Positions 7,470 through 15,499 of a stretch of 49,038 nt of DNA are shown in pieces. A program made the position numbers and the translations under genes. Below the pieces are notes generated by a model that ran no database searches, was not told the origin of the DNA, and saw only the letters and a list, made by a program, of their open reading frames with translations. Within the stretch, counting starts at the first letter, position 1; each line of letters opens with the position of its first letter. The DNA comes from Verrucomicrobiales bacterium (lineage in GTDB: Bacteria; Verrucomicrobiota; Verrucomicrobiia; Verrucomicrobiales; DEV007). The stretch is taken from the NCBI GenBank assembly GCA_029940475.1, contig JAPYUT010000027.1, positions 1 to 49,038 of the forward strand, read 5' to 3'.

Positions 7470-8525
7470 ATGTCTGATGTGAATCCAACCAGGGTGGCTA
7501 TACTCGGCGCAAGCGGATATTCCGGCGCAGAGTTGATTCGTATTTTGCTGGGACATGAAGGCGTTGAACTGGTCTGCGTGACTTCGCGCAGTGAGGCGGG
7601 CCGTTGTCTTGGGGATGTTTTTCCCCGTTTCAGGGGCGTCGGCGTGGCGGATTCGCTGAAGTTTATTGAGCCTGATATTGAGGAGATTGTCGCAACCGGG
7701 GCGCAAGTGGCGTTTTTAGCCCTGCCGCACGGGGTTGCCGCAGGGTTTGCCGGATCGTTGCTTGAGGCCGGACTCAAGGTGATTGACCTGAGTGCGGACT
7801 TCCGGATTTCAGATGCAGGAGTGTACGAGGAATTCTATGGCATTGTTCATCCTGATCCGGCACTGCTTGCCGAGGCGGTATACGGGTTACCTGAAGTTCG
7901 TTCCGGGGAAATTGCACAGGCACGCCTGGTGGCTTCCCCCGGTTGTTATCCAACCAGCGTGATCTTACCCCTGTTACCCGCCCTTGCCGATAGCCTGATT
8001 GACCCCGCAAGTATCCACGTGGTCAGCATGAGCGGCACCAGCGGGGCGGGAAAGAAAGCGGATGCTTCATTGCTCTTCGCCGAGTGCAATGAAAGCCTGC
8101 GTGCGTATTGCGTGCCACGTCACCGGCACCTGAGCGAAATTGAGCAGGAGTTATCGATTGCTGCCCGCCAGAAAGTTACGATTTCATTCACCCCGATCCT
8201 GACGCCGGTCACTGCCGGTATATACACAACGGTGTATGCCGCTGCTCAAAACGGGGCACAGGCTGGTGATCTTGAGCGCAGTCTTGGGAACGCCTACGGT
8301 GCGGCACCTTTTGTGCGATTGTTGGGTGAAAATATCCCGCCGGACACCAAGCATGTCACCCGCAGCAACTTCATTGATATTGGATGGGCGTATGATTCCC
8401 GTACGGGGCGCTTTGTATTGATGAGTGCTGAAGATAACCTGGTGAAGGGAGCGTCCGGGCAGGCGGTACAGAATTTTAACCTGATGTCAGGGTTGCCTCA
8501 AACAAGCGGTTTGATTGGCCTTTGA
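7470..8525 (+). CDS. argC: N-acetyl-gamma-glutamyl-phosphate reductase
   Basis: The third step of arginine synthesis: NADPH-dependent reduction of N-acetylglutamyl-phosphate to the semialdehyde. 351 residues, the normal length of the long ArgC type. Seen: Rossmann start VAILGASGYSGAELIRIL, ALPHGVAAGFAG, VIDLSADFRI, the catalytic cysteine in ASPGCYPTSVILPL, SGTSGAGKKA, the His region CVPRHRHLSEIEQEL and the C-terminal NLVKGASGQAVQNFNLM. It is the first gene of argCJBDF. About 170 bases separate it from the divergent tRNA gene and must hold the operon promoter; I cannot identify an ArgR box there. Confidence 0.97.
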   Translation: MSDVNPTRVAILGASGYSGAELIRILLGHEGVELVCVTSRSEAGRCLGDVFPRFRGVGVADSLKFIEPDIEEIVATGAQVAFLALPHGVAAGFAGSLLEAGLKVIDLSADFRISDAGVYEEFYGIVHPDPALLAEAVYGLPEVRSGEIAQARLVASPGCYPTSVILPLLPALADSLIDPASIHVVSMSGTSGAGKKADASLLFAECNESLRAYCVPRHRHLSEIEQELSIAARQKVTISFTPILTPVTAGIYTTVYAAAQNGAQAGDLERSLGNAYGAAPFVRLLGENIPPDTKHVTRSNFIDIGWAYDSRTGRFVLMSAEDNLVKGASGQAVQNFNLMSGLPQTSGLIGL

Positions 8526-8550
8526 GCCAACTTGCCTCTGCGTCCAGGCC

Positions 8551-8577
8551 ATGGAAAGCTTTAGCTCTTTTTTTTGA
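8551..8577 (+). promoter_or_regulatory. Short upstream ORF ending two bases before argJ
   Basis: ATG 8551 opens an eight-codon frame (MESFSSFF) that stops at TGA 8575-8577; argJ starts at ATG 8580. It sits in the 54-base gap after argC and its last part is an eight-to-nine base T-run. A re-initiation role is inference. Confidence 0.22.
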
Positions 8578-8579
8578 CA

Positions 8580-9809
8580 ATGGCTCAATCAGTAGAACTC
8601 CTGCGTTCCCCGGTTCTCCCCGGCGGCTTTATTGCTGCCGGTGTTGCCTGTGGCATTAAAGATGGGGGCAAGCTTGATTTAGGTCTCCTGGTGTCGAATT
8701 ACCCGGCAGTCTCGGCAGCAACCTTTACCACCAACAGGATTAAGGCTGCCCCGGTCAGGTTGTCGATGCGTCACCTGAAGGGTGGCCAGGTGCAGGCGGT
8801 TTTTGTCAACAGTGGCAATGCCAACGCCTGTAATGGCAAACGTGGTGGAAAAGATGCCAGGGCGATGGCTGCGGCAGCAGCCGGTGCATTGGGATTGGAA
8901 CAGCGTCAGGTTTTTGTGTGTTCCACAGGCATTATCGGCTTGCCATTGCCTGTTGAGAAGATTCAGGAGGCTGCCCCGGCTATCGCCAAGAAGTTGCGCC
9001 GTGGCGGTTGGCGGGATTTTTCAAGGGCAATCCTGACCAGTGATAAATGCAGCAAGATTGTTTCTGCCAGAATTATGCTCGGCGGCAAGAAGGTAACCAT
9101 TACCGGCAGCGCGAAGGGTGCCGGGATGATTGCCCCGAACATGGCAACGATGCTCGCGTTCATCACTACCGATGCGGCAGTGACAGCTGAAGAACTGGAT
9201 AGAGCGACAAAGGATGCTGTGTCTGCCTCGTTCAACTGCATCAGCATCGATGGCGACATGAGCACTAATGACACTGTCCTGGTGATGGCCAACGGTGCAG
9301 CCGGGAATCGTCCGTTGAGGCCGGGTTCGGGTGCATCCCGGATATTTCGCCAAGCCCTTGCCAGGGTAATGCTGGAATTGGCCTGGAGATTGGTGCGTGA
9401 CGGCGAGGGAGTTTCCAAGTTTGTGACCATTGAGGTGCTGGGAGCCGCCACGCAACGTGATGCACGAAGGGTGGCCGAATCGGTGGCGAATTCTTCACTG
9501 GTAAAATGTTCATGGAACGGATCGGACCCGAACTGGGGCAGGGTCATTGATGCTGTTGGCTATTCAGGGGCCCGGGTGGACGAGTCCAAGGTTGATATTT
9601 TCTTCAACGGGATTGCCGGGGCAAAAGGCGGCAAGGCGGCCCGGACACCTATTACAAGGCTGAAGGCGGCAGTGGCCAAAAAAGAGTTTATCGTAACCGT
9701 GCACCTGAACCTTGGCGGCGGGAGTCATCGTGTATTCACATCAGATCTCTCTGAGGGTTACGTTGCCTATAACCGCCTTGAATACGCCCTGAAGATTCAG
9801 GGACGTTGA
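8580..9809 (+). CDS. argJ: Bifunctional ornithine acetyltransferase / N-acetylglutamate synthase
   Basis: ArgJ moves the acetyl group from N-acetylornithine to glutamate, which makes the arginine pathway cyclic. 409 residues from ATG 8580; a TTG two codons earlier is an unlikely start. The self-cleavage site is seen in KGAGMIAPNMATMLAF, where the peptide is cut before the Thr of ATML, which becomes the nucleophile of the beta chain. Other marks: TTNRIKAAPVRLS, VFVNSGNANACNG, STGIIGLPLP, ILTSD, FNCISIDGDMSTNDTVLV, KCSWNGSDPNWGRVIDAVGYSGA and the C-terminal DLSEGYVAYN. Whether it is bifunctional or only a transferase cannot be told from sequence; no argA is in the window. Confidence 0.97.
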   Translation: MAQSVELLRSPVLPGGFIAAGVACGIKDGGKLDLGLLVSNYPAVSAATFTTNRIKAAPVRLSMRHLKGGQVQAVFVNSGNANACNGKRGGKDARAMAAAAAGALGLEQRQVFVCSTGIIGLPLPVEKIQEAAPAIAKKLRRGGWRDFSRAILTSDKCSKIVSARIMLGGKKVTITGSAKGAGMIAPNMATMLAFITTDAAVTAEELDRATKDAVSASFNCISIDGDMSTNDTVLVMANGAAGNRPLRPGSGASRIFRQALARVMLELAWRLVRDGEGVSKFVTIEVLGAATQRDARRVAESVANSSLVKCSWNGSDPNWGRVIDAVGYSGARVDESKVDIFFNGIAGAKGGKAARTPITRLKAAVAKKEFIVTVHLNLGGGSHRVFTSDLSEGYVAYNRLEYALKIQGR

Positions 9810-9842
9810 TAATCGCTCCGGGATGGGTTAGGTTCGGCTTTT

Positions 9843-9866
9843 CCCGCGCATCTCGCATTGTGCGGG
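9843..9866 (+). terminator. Stem-loop between argJ and argB
   Basis: CCCGCGCA (9843-9850) pairs with TGTGCGGG (9859-9866), eight pairs including one G-U, with an eight-base loop, followed by ATTTTACTTTTCT. This has the shape of an intrinsic terminator with an interrupted T-run. Placed inside the arg operon it would cause partial termination or mark an mRNA processing point. Confidence 0.45.
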
Positions 9867-9887
9867 ATTTTACTTTTCTAACCAAAG

Positions 9888-10781
9888 ATGTCCGCCATTT
9901 CTGAAGCATTGCGTGAGCAGATTGGCAAGGCAGCAGTCCTTGCCGAGGCACTGCCGTATATTCAGCAGTTCAGGGGCAGGACATTTCTGGTGAAGCTCGG
10001 GGGCGCAGCGATGGAGGATTCACATCTGCTTGATGCCCTGATAAGGGATATTGTCCTGCTGGAGGCTGTTGGCATTAATCCCGTTATTGTCCACGGTGGA
10101 GGCAAGGCGATCACTGCCGCGATGGCGCGTGAGGGAATAGAGCCGAGATTTGCATCAGGTCAGCGGGTGACTGATGAACAATCCATCGCCATTGTTGAGC
10201 AGACGCTGGGCAATGAGGTTAATCCACAACTTGTGGACCTGGTCAAGGCACACGGAGGTCGTGCCGTTGGTGTGGCAGGAAGGGATGTATTTCTGGCGGA
10301 GCGCATGCGCGGCAAGGACGATGACGGTAATCATGTTGACCTCGGGTTTGTGGGGCATGTTACCAGCTGCAGGGTGGACACTCTTGAGGCATTGGTGGCC
10401 TACGAGACGATACCGGTGGTTTCACCGATTTCTGTTGAACAGTCAACGGGGTCGGCGCTGAATACCAACGCGGATGTCGCGGCAAGTGCCCTTGCTCGGG
10501 CCATGAGGGTCGCGAAGCTTGTCTATGTCAGCGATGTGCTTGGGGTCATGCGTGACCCGGAGGATCCGGGAAGCCTGATTCACAGCATCCGTTGCGGTGA
10601 AGTTGAGGGCTTTGCCGAGGAGGGCATTATTCATGGCGGCATGTTGCCGAAGTTGCGTTCCGCTGTCGAGGCGATCGAGGCGGGAGTGGACAAGGTGCAC
10701 CTTGTCGATGGTCGTATTGGTCATTCACTGCTGCTTGAAATATTTACCAAGTCCGGTGTCGGCACCGAGATTGTGCCATGA
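9888..10781 (+). CDS. argB: Acetylglutamate kinase
   Basis: The second step of arginine synthesis, ATP-dependent phosphorylation of N-acetylglutamate, usually the feedback-controlled step. 297 residues. Amino-acid-kinase family marks: LVKLGGAAMED (catalytic Lys of the phosphate-binding start), VIVHGGGKAIT (glycine-rich substrate site), SGQRVTDE, GNEVNPQLVDLVKAHGG, NTNADVAASALA and IIHGGMLPKL. The N-terminal helix (LREQIGKAAVLAEALPYIQQFRG) is present; in hexameric, arginine-inhibited enzymes a helix of this type forms the arginine-sensitive ring, so feedback inhibition is plausible. Its stop overlaps the argD start (ATGA at 10778). Confidence 0.97.
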   Translation: MSAISEALREQIGKAAVLAEALPYIQQFRGRTFLVKLGGAAMEDSHLLDALIRDIVLLEAVGINPVIVHGGGKAITAAMAREGIEPRFASGQRVTDEQSIAIVEQTLGNEVNPQLVDLVKAHGGRAVGVAGRDVFLAERMRGKDDDGNHVDLGFVGHVTSCRVDTLEALVAYETIPVVSPISVEQSTGSALNTNADVAASALARAMRVAKLVYVSDVLGVMRDPEDPGSLIHSIRCGEVEGFAEEGIIHGGMLPKLRSAVEAIEAGVDKVHLVDGRIGHSLLLEIFTKSGVGTEIVP

Positions 10782-12067
10782 TGGAGAGCGACGACATGAC
10801 GGTGGGTGAACTCTACGATGAGTATGTCGCGCCAACCTACGGCCGTTTTTCAATCCATCCTCGGCGCGGGAAGGGGACCCAGCTCTGGGATGAGGAGGGA
10901 AAGCGTTACCTGGACTTTGGTGCGGGCGTTGCTGTCAATTCACTGGGACACGCACATCCCGCGCTACTGGAGGTCTTTGAGCGCCAACCGGCGGATCTTC
11001 TGCATTGTTCAAATCTTTATCAGCCCCGGGGTCAGGCCGAGCTTGCCCGGATCCTGATTGAAGACATTGTAAAATCTCGGGGAAAATGTTTTTTCAGCAA
11101 CAGCGGCACGGAGGCAAATGAGGGCCTGATCAAGCTTGCCCGGCGCTTTGGCGAGGCGGTGCCTTCTTCAAGCGGCAAGCCGCGCCGGGACATTATCTCC
11201 TTTCTTGGGTCTTTTCATGGCAGGAGTACCGGTGCGATGGCGGCAACCGGCCAGGAGAAGGTGCGTGCCGGGTTCGGCCCGCTGATGAGTAATTTTGTGC
11301 ATTTACCCTTTAATGACATTGAAGCCTTGCGTGCAGGCCTCACGGAGGACAGCGTTGCCATCCTCCTTGAAGCCGTGCAGGGAGAGGGGGGGGTTCGCAT
11401 TGCCACGCCGGAATTTTTGGCCGCCGCCGCTGAGATATGCCGTGAGCGCAACATGCTGTTGTTACTTGATGAGGTGCAGTGTGGCATGGGCCGCTGCGGC
11501 GAGCTCAATGGTTGGCACGCAATCGGTGACACCAGTGGTATCGTTCCCGACGGTATTTCCTGGGCCAAGGGCCTGGGAGGAGGCTTTCCGATCGGGGCAA
11601 TCTGGTTCAGGGACCGACCGGCCGGAGAGGTGAGTTTATGTGATCTTCTCGGGCCCGGGAGTCACGGAGCGACTTACGGCGGGTCGCCTCTGGGCTGTGC
11701 GCTGGGCAAGGTCGTAATTGAGACGATCGTTAGTGAGCGGTTGACGGAAAATGCGGGAATGCTTTGCGGGAAAATCCTTCACGAGGCAAATAGCAGGAGC
11801 CTGCCGATGATTTCCGGAGTGCGCGGACTCGGGCTCATGATCGGTTTCCAGATTGATCCGGATGCGGTTGCCGGGGCTGGAGGGTTTACTGGAGAAAGCA
11901 AGGCCGCGTCGGTTATCGTTGTCGAGGCGCTGGCGGAGGCCGGCTTGCTGACTGTGCCTGCAGGTTCAGACGTGGTTCGCTGGTTGCCGCCGCTGGTGGT
12001 GACACAAGCCGAGGTCGATGAGGCATTTGAGATCATGGAGAAGGTCCTTAACAAACTGATCGAATGA
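10778..12067 (+). CDS. argD: Acetylornithine aminotransferase
   Basis: A PLP enzyme that converts N-acetylglutamate semialdehyde plus glutamate to N-acetylornithine. 429 residues, class-III aminotransferase fold. Seen: FDFGAG-type substrate start YLDFGAGVAVNSLGH, SNSGTEANEGLIKLAR, SFHGRSTGAMAATGQ, EAVQGEGGV, LLLDEVQCGMGRCG (PLP-ring Asp) and the Schiff-base lysine in SWAKGLGGGFPIGA, then HGATYGGSPLGCA. ATG 10778 overlaps the argB stop by four bases, which indicates translational coupling; a second in-frame ATG at 10796 starts MTVGELYDEYV and is an alternative. Confidence 0.96.
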   Translation: MMESDDMTVGELYDEYVAPTYGRFSIHPRRGKGTQLWDEEGKRYLDFGAGVAVNSLGHAHPALLEVFERQPADLLHCSNLYQPRGQAELARILIEDIVKSRGKCFFSNSGTEANEGLIKLARRFGEAVPSSSGKPRRDIISFLGSFHGRSTGAMAATGQEKVRAGFGPLMSNFVHLPFNDIEALRAGLTEDSVAILLEAVQGEGGVRIATPEFLAAAAEICRERNMLLLLDEVQCGMGRCGELNGWHAIGDTSGIVPDGISWAKGLGGGFPIGAIWFRDRPAGEVSLCDLLGPGSHGATYGGSPLGCALGKVVIETIVSERLTENAGMLCGKILHEANSRSLPMISGVRGLGLMIGFQIDPDAVAGAGGFTGESKAASVIVVEALAEAGLLTVPAGSDVVRWLPPLVVTQAEVDEAFEIMEKVLNKLIE

Positions 12068-12972
12068 AAAATTTTCTATCCATTGAATGTTCCTGCCGGG
12101 AGGAGATTGAGGGCCTGGTTGAATCAGCAACCAGGCTCAAGGCTGCGCGCGCTGCGGGTGATTTCACACTTCGTCCACTTGAGGGCCAGTGCTGGGGGAT
12201 GATGTTCAGCAAATCATCGACACGCACCCGGGTAAGCTTTGAGGTTGGCATTGGTGAACTTGGCGGCACAGCGATGTTCTTCTCCTCACGTGACCTGCAG
12301 CTCGGGCGTGGTGAACCTATCAGGGACACAGCGCGAGTGTTGGGACGCATGATCCACGGTGCGGTTATACGTAATGATTCGCAGGCGGAAATCGAGGAAT
12401 TTGCTGAGTATTCGAGGATTCCGACGATTAACGCCCTGACCGAACTGGAACATCCCTGCCAGATCGTTGCTGACCTGATGACCATTCGTGAGAGGATTGG
12501 CGGATGGGAGAAGAAGAAGATTGTCTTTGTGGGTGACGGTGACTGCAACGTGGCGCGTTCCTGGATCTGGGCGGCGAAACATCTCGGTTTTGAACTGGTT
12601 ATTGCAGGGCCTGGAGATTTTTGTCCTGCTGCTGATTATCTTGCCGCCGTGGATGCACCAAATGTCTCCTGTGTCCATGATCCTGTAGAGGCGTCCGCGG
12701 GTGCGCATGTCCTTTACACCGATGTGTGGGTGAGCATGGGCATGGAGGATGAGGCCGCCAGGCGTGAGGAAGTTTTTTCCGGTTACCAGGTCAATACCGG
12801 GTTGCTTGCCGTGGCGGATCCCAATGCCATCGTGATGCATTGCCTGCCGGCATATCGCGGCAAGGAAATCACCGAGGAGGTCCTCGAAGCGCACGCGGAA
12901 ACGATCTTCTCCGAGGCTGAGAACCGCCTGCACGCGCAAAAGGCAATCATGGTGTCGATCGCGACAGGCTAG
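12064..12972 (+). CDS. argF: Ornithine carbamoyltransferase
   Basis: Joins carbamoyl phosphate to ornithine to make citrulline. 302 residues, typical. The carbamoyl-phosphate loop is SSTRTRVSFEVG, followed by HPCQIVADLMT (second phosphate and ornithine contacts), the ornithine-binding DVWVSMGMEDE and the catalytic cysteine in MHCLPAYRGKEIT. The start overlaps the argD stop by four bases. It is the last gene of the cluster and converges with cysC, 40 bases away, with no clear terminator between them. ArgG and ArgH are not in the window. Confidence 0.97.
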   Translation: MKNFLSIECSCREEIEGLVESATRLKAARAAGDFTLRPLEGQCWGMMFSKSSTRTRVSFEVGIGELGGTAMFFSSRDLQLGRGEPIRDTARVLGRMIHGAVIRNDSQAEIEEFAEYSRIPTINALTELEHPCQIVADLMTIRERIGGWEKKKIVFVGDGDCNVARSWIWAAKHLGFELVIAGPGDFCPAADYLAAVDAPNVSCVHDPVEASAGAHVLYTDVWVSMGMEDEAARREEVFSGYQVNTGLLAVADPNAIVMHCLPAYRGKEITEEVLEAHAETIFSEAENRLHAQKAIMVSIATG

Positions 12973-13012
12973 GTCGTCTTTGGATATGCTATATGCTAAT
13001 CCCGGGGGATTG

Positions 13013-14440
13013 CTAACCTTGCGTGTCCGGCATCAGGTAACCTTTTCCCTCAAGGTATGCCAGCACCTGGTCACAGGCCTGCCCGGCAGATATTTCCGTG
13101 GTCTGGATGGTGAGTTCGGCATCCTCCGGGGCTTCATAGGGATCGGAGATCCCGGTAAACTCCCGGATCTTCCCGGCGCGTGCCATGGCGTAAAGCCCCT
13201 TGCGGTCCCTTGCTTCACAAACTTCAAGCGGGGTGGCCACATGGACGAGGATAAAGCCGCCGTGATTGCCGATCAGCAAGCGCACCTGTTTCCTGATATC
13301 ATCATAGGGCGCGATTGGCGCACAGATGGCGATGCCCCCGTGCCTGGTTATCTCCGCAGCCACAAAACCGATACGCAGGATGTTGAGGTCACGGTGTTCT
13401 CTTGAGAATGTCAGCTCGGAAGACAGGTTCTTGCGCACCAGGTCGCCGTCGAGGAGTGTGACCTTGCGGGTTGCGCGCTCAAGCAGCCTGACACGCAGGA
13501 TATTGGCAATGGTTGATTTCCCGGAACCTGATAACCCGCTGAAGAACACAGTGAATCCCTGTTTGTTTTGTGGCGGGTGAAGACTTTGCAGTTCCCTGCT
13601 GACTTCCGGGAATGTGTCATCGGGTGACCCGGCAGGCAGAGAAACAGGATTGATCGCGATTTCTTCTGCGTGCTCTTCAACAAGGCTCATGTCTCCACTG
13701 GAAAGCATTGCCGCGCATCCGCAGTTTTTTGCCACGATTGCCTGCAAAAGCCACCCGCGGGCATCAGCAGGAGGGGTTGATGGCAGGATGGACAGCCGGG
13801 CATGATTTTCCGGGCAGTTTGAGAGCGCGGCTTTGAGGCAGCGAATTCGCCCGAATAGGTCATCATCTTCCCGCGCCAGTGACTGGACGAGCAGCTCGGC
13901 ACCACGCTCCCGTGCGTAAAGTAGAGCAGCCTCAAGTTCGGCCCGGTGCAGGATACCGCCGGTTACAAGACCGGCTCGCGGTTCTGCGGGCATTGCATCA
14001 GGTTTGATCCTGAGGTCGATGTGGTCGTAGTGAAGCGGCAATGAAATACCCTCAATTTTTCCCCCGAGGAGATGCTGATTGTTTTTCTCAAAGAGCTCTT
14101 CGATGAAGAGGATTGCGAGGAGCACGCCTTCGGGGTCACGTAGGGCGATTTGGTCACCGGGTGTGATTTTTCCGGCAAGATCCTCTTTAATCTCAAGAGA
14201 CAGCGGCAGTGGCCAGAGGGTGCCGTCTGCCAGCCGCATCGAGTCGCAGACCGACTGGTGATCAACCTGCCCAAGGTAACCGCGCAGCGGCGCATATGCT
14301 CCGTTGAGAAGAAGCTCGAGGTCGTCGACCTGTGCCCGGGTCAGATCCAGCGGGATAAAGTCCTGAGCGGCGTTGCTGAGCGCGGTAGCGCGGGTTTCAT
14401 CTGCGAGCAGGCTTGTGTCCATCTGCGGCTTGAACTTCAT
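13013..14440 (-). CDS. cysC: Adenylylsulfate kinase fused to a degenerate ATP-sulfurylase domain
   Basis: A 475-residue protein from ATG 14440. Residues 1-about 290 resemble ATP sulfurylase: a PUA-like start with LLLNGAYAPLRGYLGQVD and DGTLWPLPLSLEI, then a shrunken catalytic part. The sulfurylase motif QTRNPxHxxHE is replaced by LVTGGILHRAEL (about 158-169) and the GRDHAG motif by LSSGDMS, so sulfate activation is probably lost. Residues about 295-470 form a full APS kinase: P-loop GLSGSGKST (302-310), DGDLVR, FSREHRDLNILRIGFVA, APIAPYDDIRKQVR and GLYAMARAGKIREFTGISDP. It should phosphorylate APS to PAPS for sulfonation or assimilation. The longer open frame to 14554 overlaps the upstream gene and adds no homology. 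Last gene of the polX-plsY-gpsA run. Confidence 0.88.
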   Translation of the reverse strand: MKFKPQMDTSLLADETRATALSNAAQDFIPLDLTRAQVDDLELLLNGAYAPLRGYLGQVDHQSVCDSMRLADGTLWPLPLSLEIKEDLAGKITPGDQIALRDPEGVLLAILFIEELFEKNNQHLLGGKIEGISLPLHYDHIDLRIKPDAMPAEPRAGLVTGGILHRAELEAALLYARERGAELLVQSLAREDDDLFGRIRCLKAALSNCPENHARLSILPSTPPADARGWLLQAIVAKNCGCAAMLSSGDMSLVEEHAEEIAINPVSLPAGSPDDTFPEVSRELQSLHPPQNKQGFTVFFSGLSGSGKSTIANILRVRLLERATRKVTLLDGDLVRKNLSSELTFSREHRDLNILRIGFVAAEITRHGGIAICAPIAPYDDIRKQVRLLIGNHGGFILVHVATPLEVCEARDRKGLYAMARAGKIREFTGISDPYEAPEDAELTIQTTEISAGQACDQVLAYLEGKGYLMPDTQG

Positions 14441-14474
14441 ACCGGAGAGCGGTGGCGGGCAAGGGAGAAAACGA

Positions 14475-15452
14475 TTAATCTTCTTTTTCGGCCTGCTGAA
14501 TTTGCAGTGGGGCATCAATAGTGATTGATGTACCGATAACCGTGGCACCGTCAAGATCGTTACCGATGTTCATGAAAGTTGATGCGCTGGCGGCCGGGGA
14601 ATCCCTATAAAGGGCCATTTGGTCGTCTGTGAGGATTGGCTCAAGGGCAGAGAGGCGTCTTTCGCGTTGCTGGATCATCAGCCCGGCATTCAATACCCCA
14701 TCTCCCTGACTGCCGCCCTCAAGGTCTTCCCGGGCGAGCGCGGCAAAGGCATCAAAGGCCTGATCCTTTTGACCGGAGCTCAGTTCAAACATGGACTGCA
14801 GCGTGGCAAGGTCCTGGTTTGCCCTTGCCTCTGCCATGTTGGCACGTTGCCCTGCCTGATATTCTGCATAAGCCTCTTTCTGGTCCCCGTCTAGGAGGGT
14901 TGCCAGATCCTCATCAAATGTATCGTTCTTTACACCCGGGGTGAGCACATCGCTTACGATTTCAAGCGCATTTTTCCCGTTGGCCTGCCCTCCGGCTATA
15001 TTGAAAATCCGGCTGAACTTTTCGCGTTTGGCTGCAGCCTGGGCAACCATCAGTTTCCTGACCTTTCCGCGTTGGTCCTCGCTCAGGTCGAGGTGATTGG
15101 TCAGGGCGGCCAGCTTGAGGTTGATTTTCTTTTCGGACTGGGCGTGCTGTTGTTGCAGGAACTGTTCCCGGAGGGCTCCCACGTCGAGAATTTCTGCGGG
15201 GTTGTCGCCAATGACAGCCACTTTGACTTGCGGTTTATTTTCCTCCGCCTGGGCTACAGCCTTAAGAGTTTCAATCCGCTTGCGCAGCTTCTTGTTTTCG
15301 TTGCGCAACTGCATCGTTGCCGCGGCGGATTGTTCGACTGCTGGTTTTTTAATGTCCTTATCGGGTTGCTGCCGGTTTTCGGGAAGGAGCGATTTTCCTA
15401 CGAAGCCGATAAGGATCCCGAAAATGATGGCGACAGGAGTGATGATTTTCAT
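14475..15452 (-). CDS. Membrane-anchored coiled-coil protein of unknown function
   Basis: A 325-residue protein I do not recognise. An N-terminal hydrophobic segment (about residues 4-22, IITPVAIIFGILIGFVGKSLL) is shown here only in part because of length and acts as an uncleaved anchor or signal. A heptad-like helix follows (LRNENKKLRKRIETLKAVAQAEE). The rest is helical, glutamine-rich and has three phrases resembling LTxxQ periplasmic proteins: LDLSEDQRGKVRKLM, LSSGQKDQAFDAF and LEPILTDDQMALYRD. An extracytoplasmic scaffold or stress sensor is possible but unproven. It lies 47 bases after the basic disordered protein and 34 bases before cysC on the same strand. Confidence 0.8.
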   Translation of the reverse strand: MKIITPVAIIFGILIGFVGKSLLPENRQQPDKDIKKPAVEQSAAATMQLRNENKKLRKRIETLKAVAQAEENKPQVKVAVIGDNPAEILDVGALREQFLQQQHAQSEKKINLKLAALTNHLDLSEDQRGKVRKLMVAQAAAKREKFSRIFNIAGGQANGKNALEIVSDVLTPGVKNDTFDEDLATLLDGDQKEAYAEYQAGQRANMAEARANQDLATLQSMFELSSGQKDQAFDAFAALAREDLEGGSQGDGVLNAGLMIQQRERRLSALEPILTDDQMALYRDSPAASASTFMNIGNDLDGATVIGTSITIDAPLQIQQAEKED

Positions 15453-15499
15453 GATGAGAGTCTGGATAAAGGATTAGCGATACGATGCGTCACATTTGT

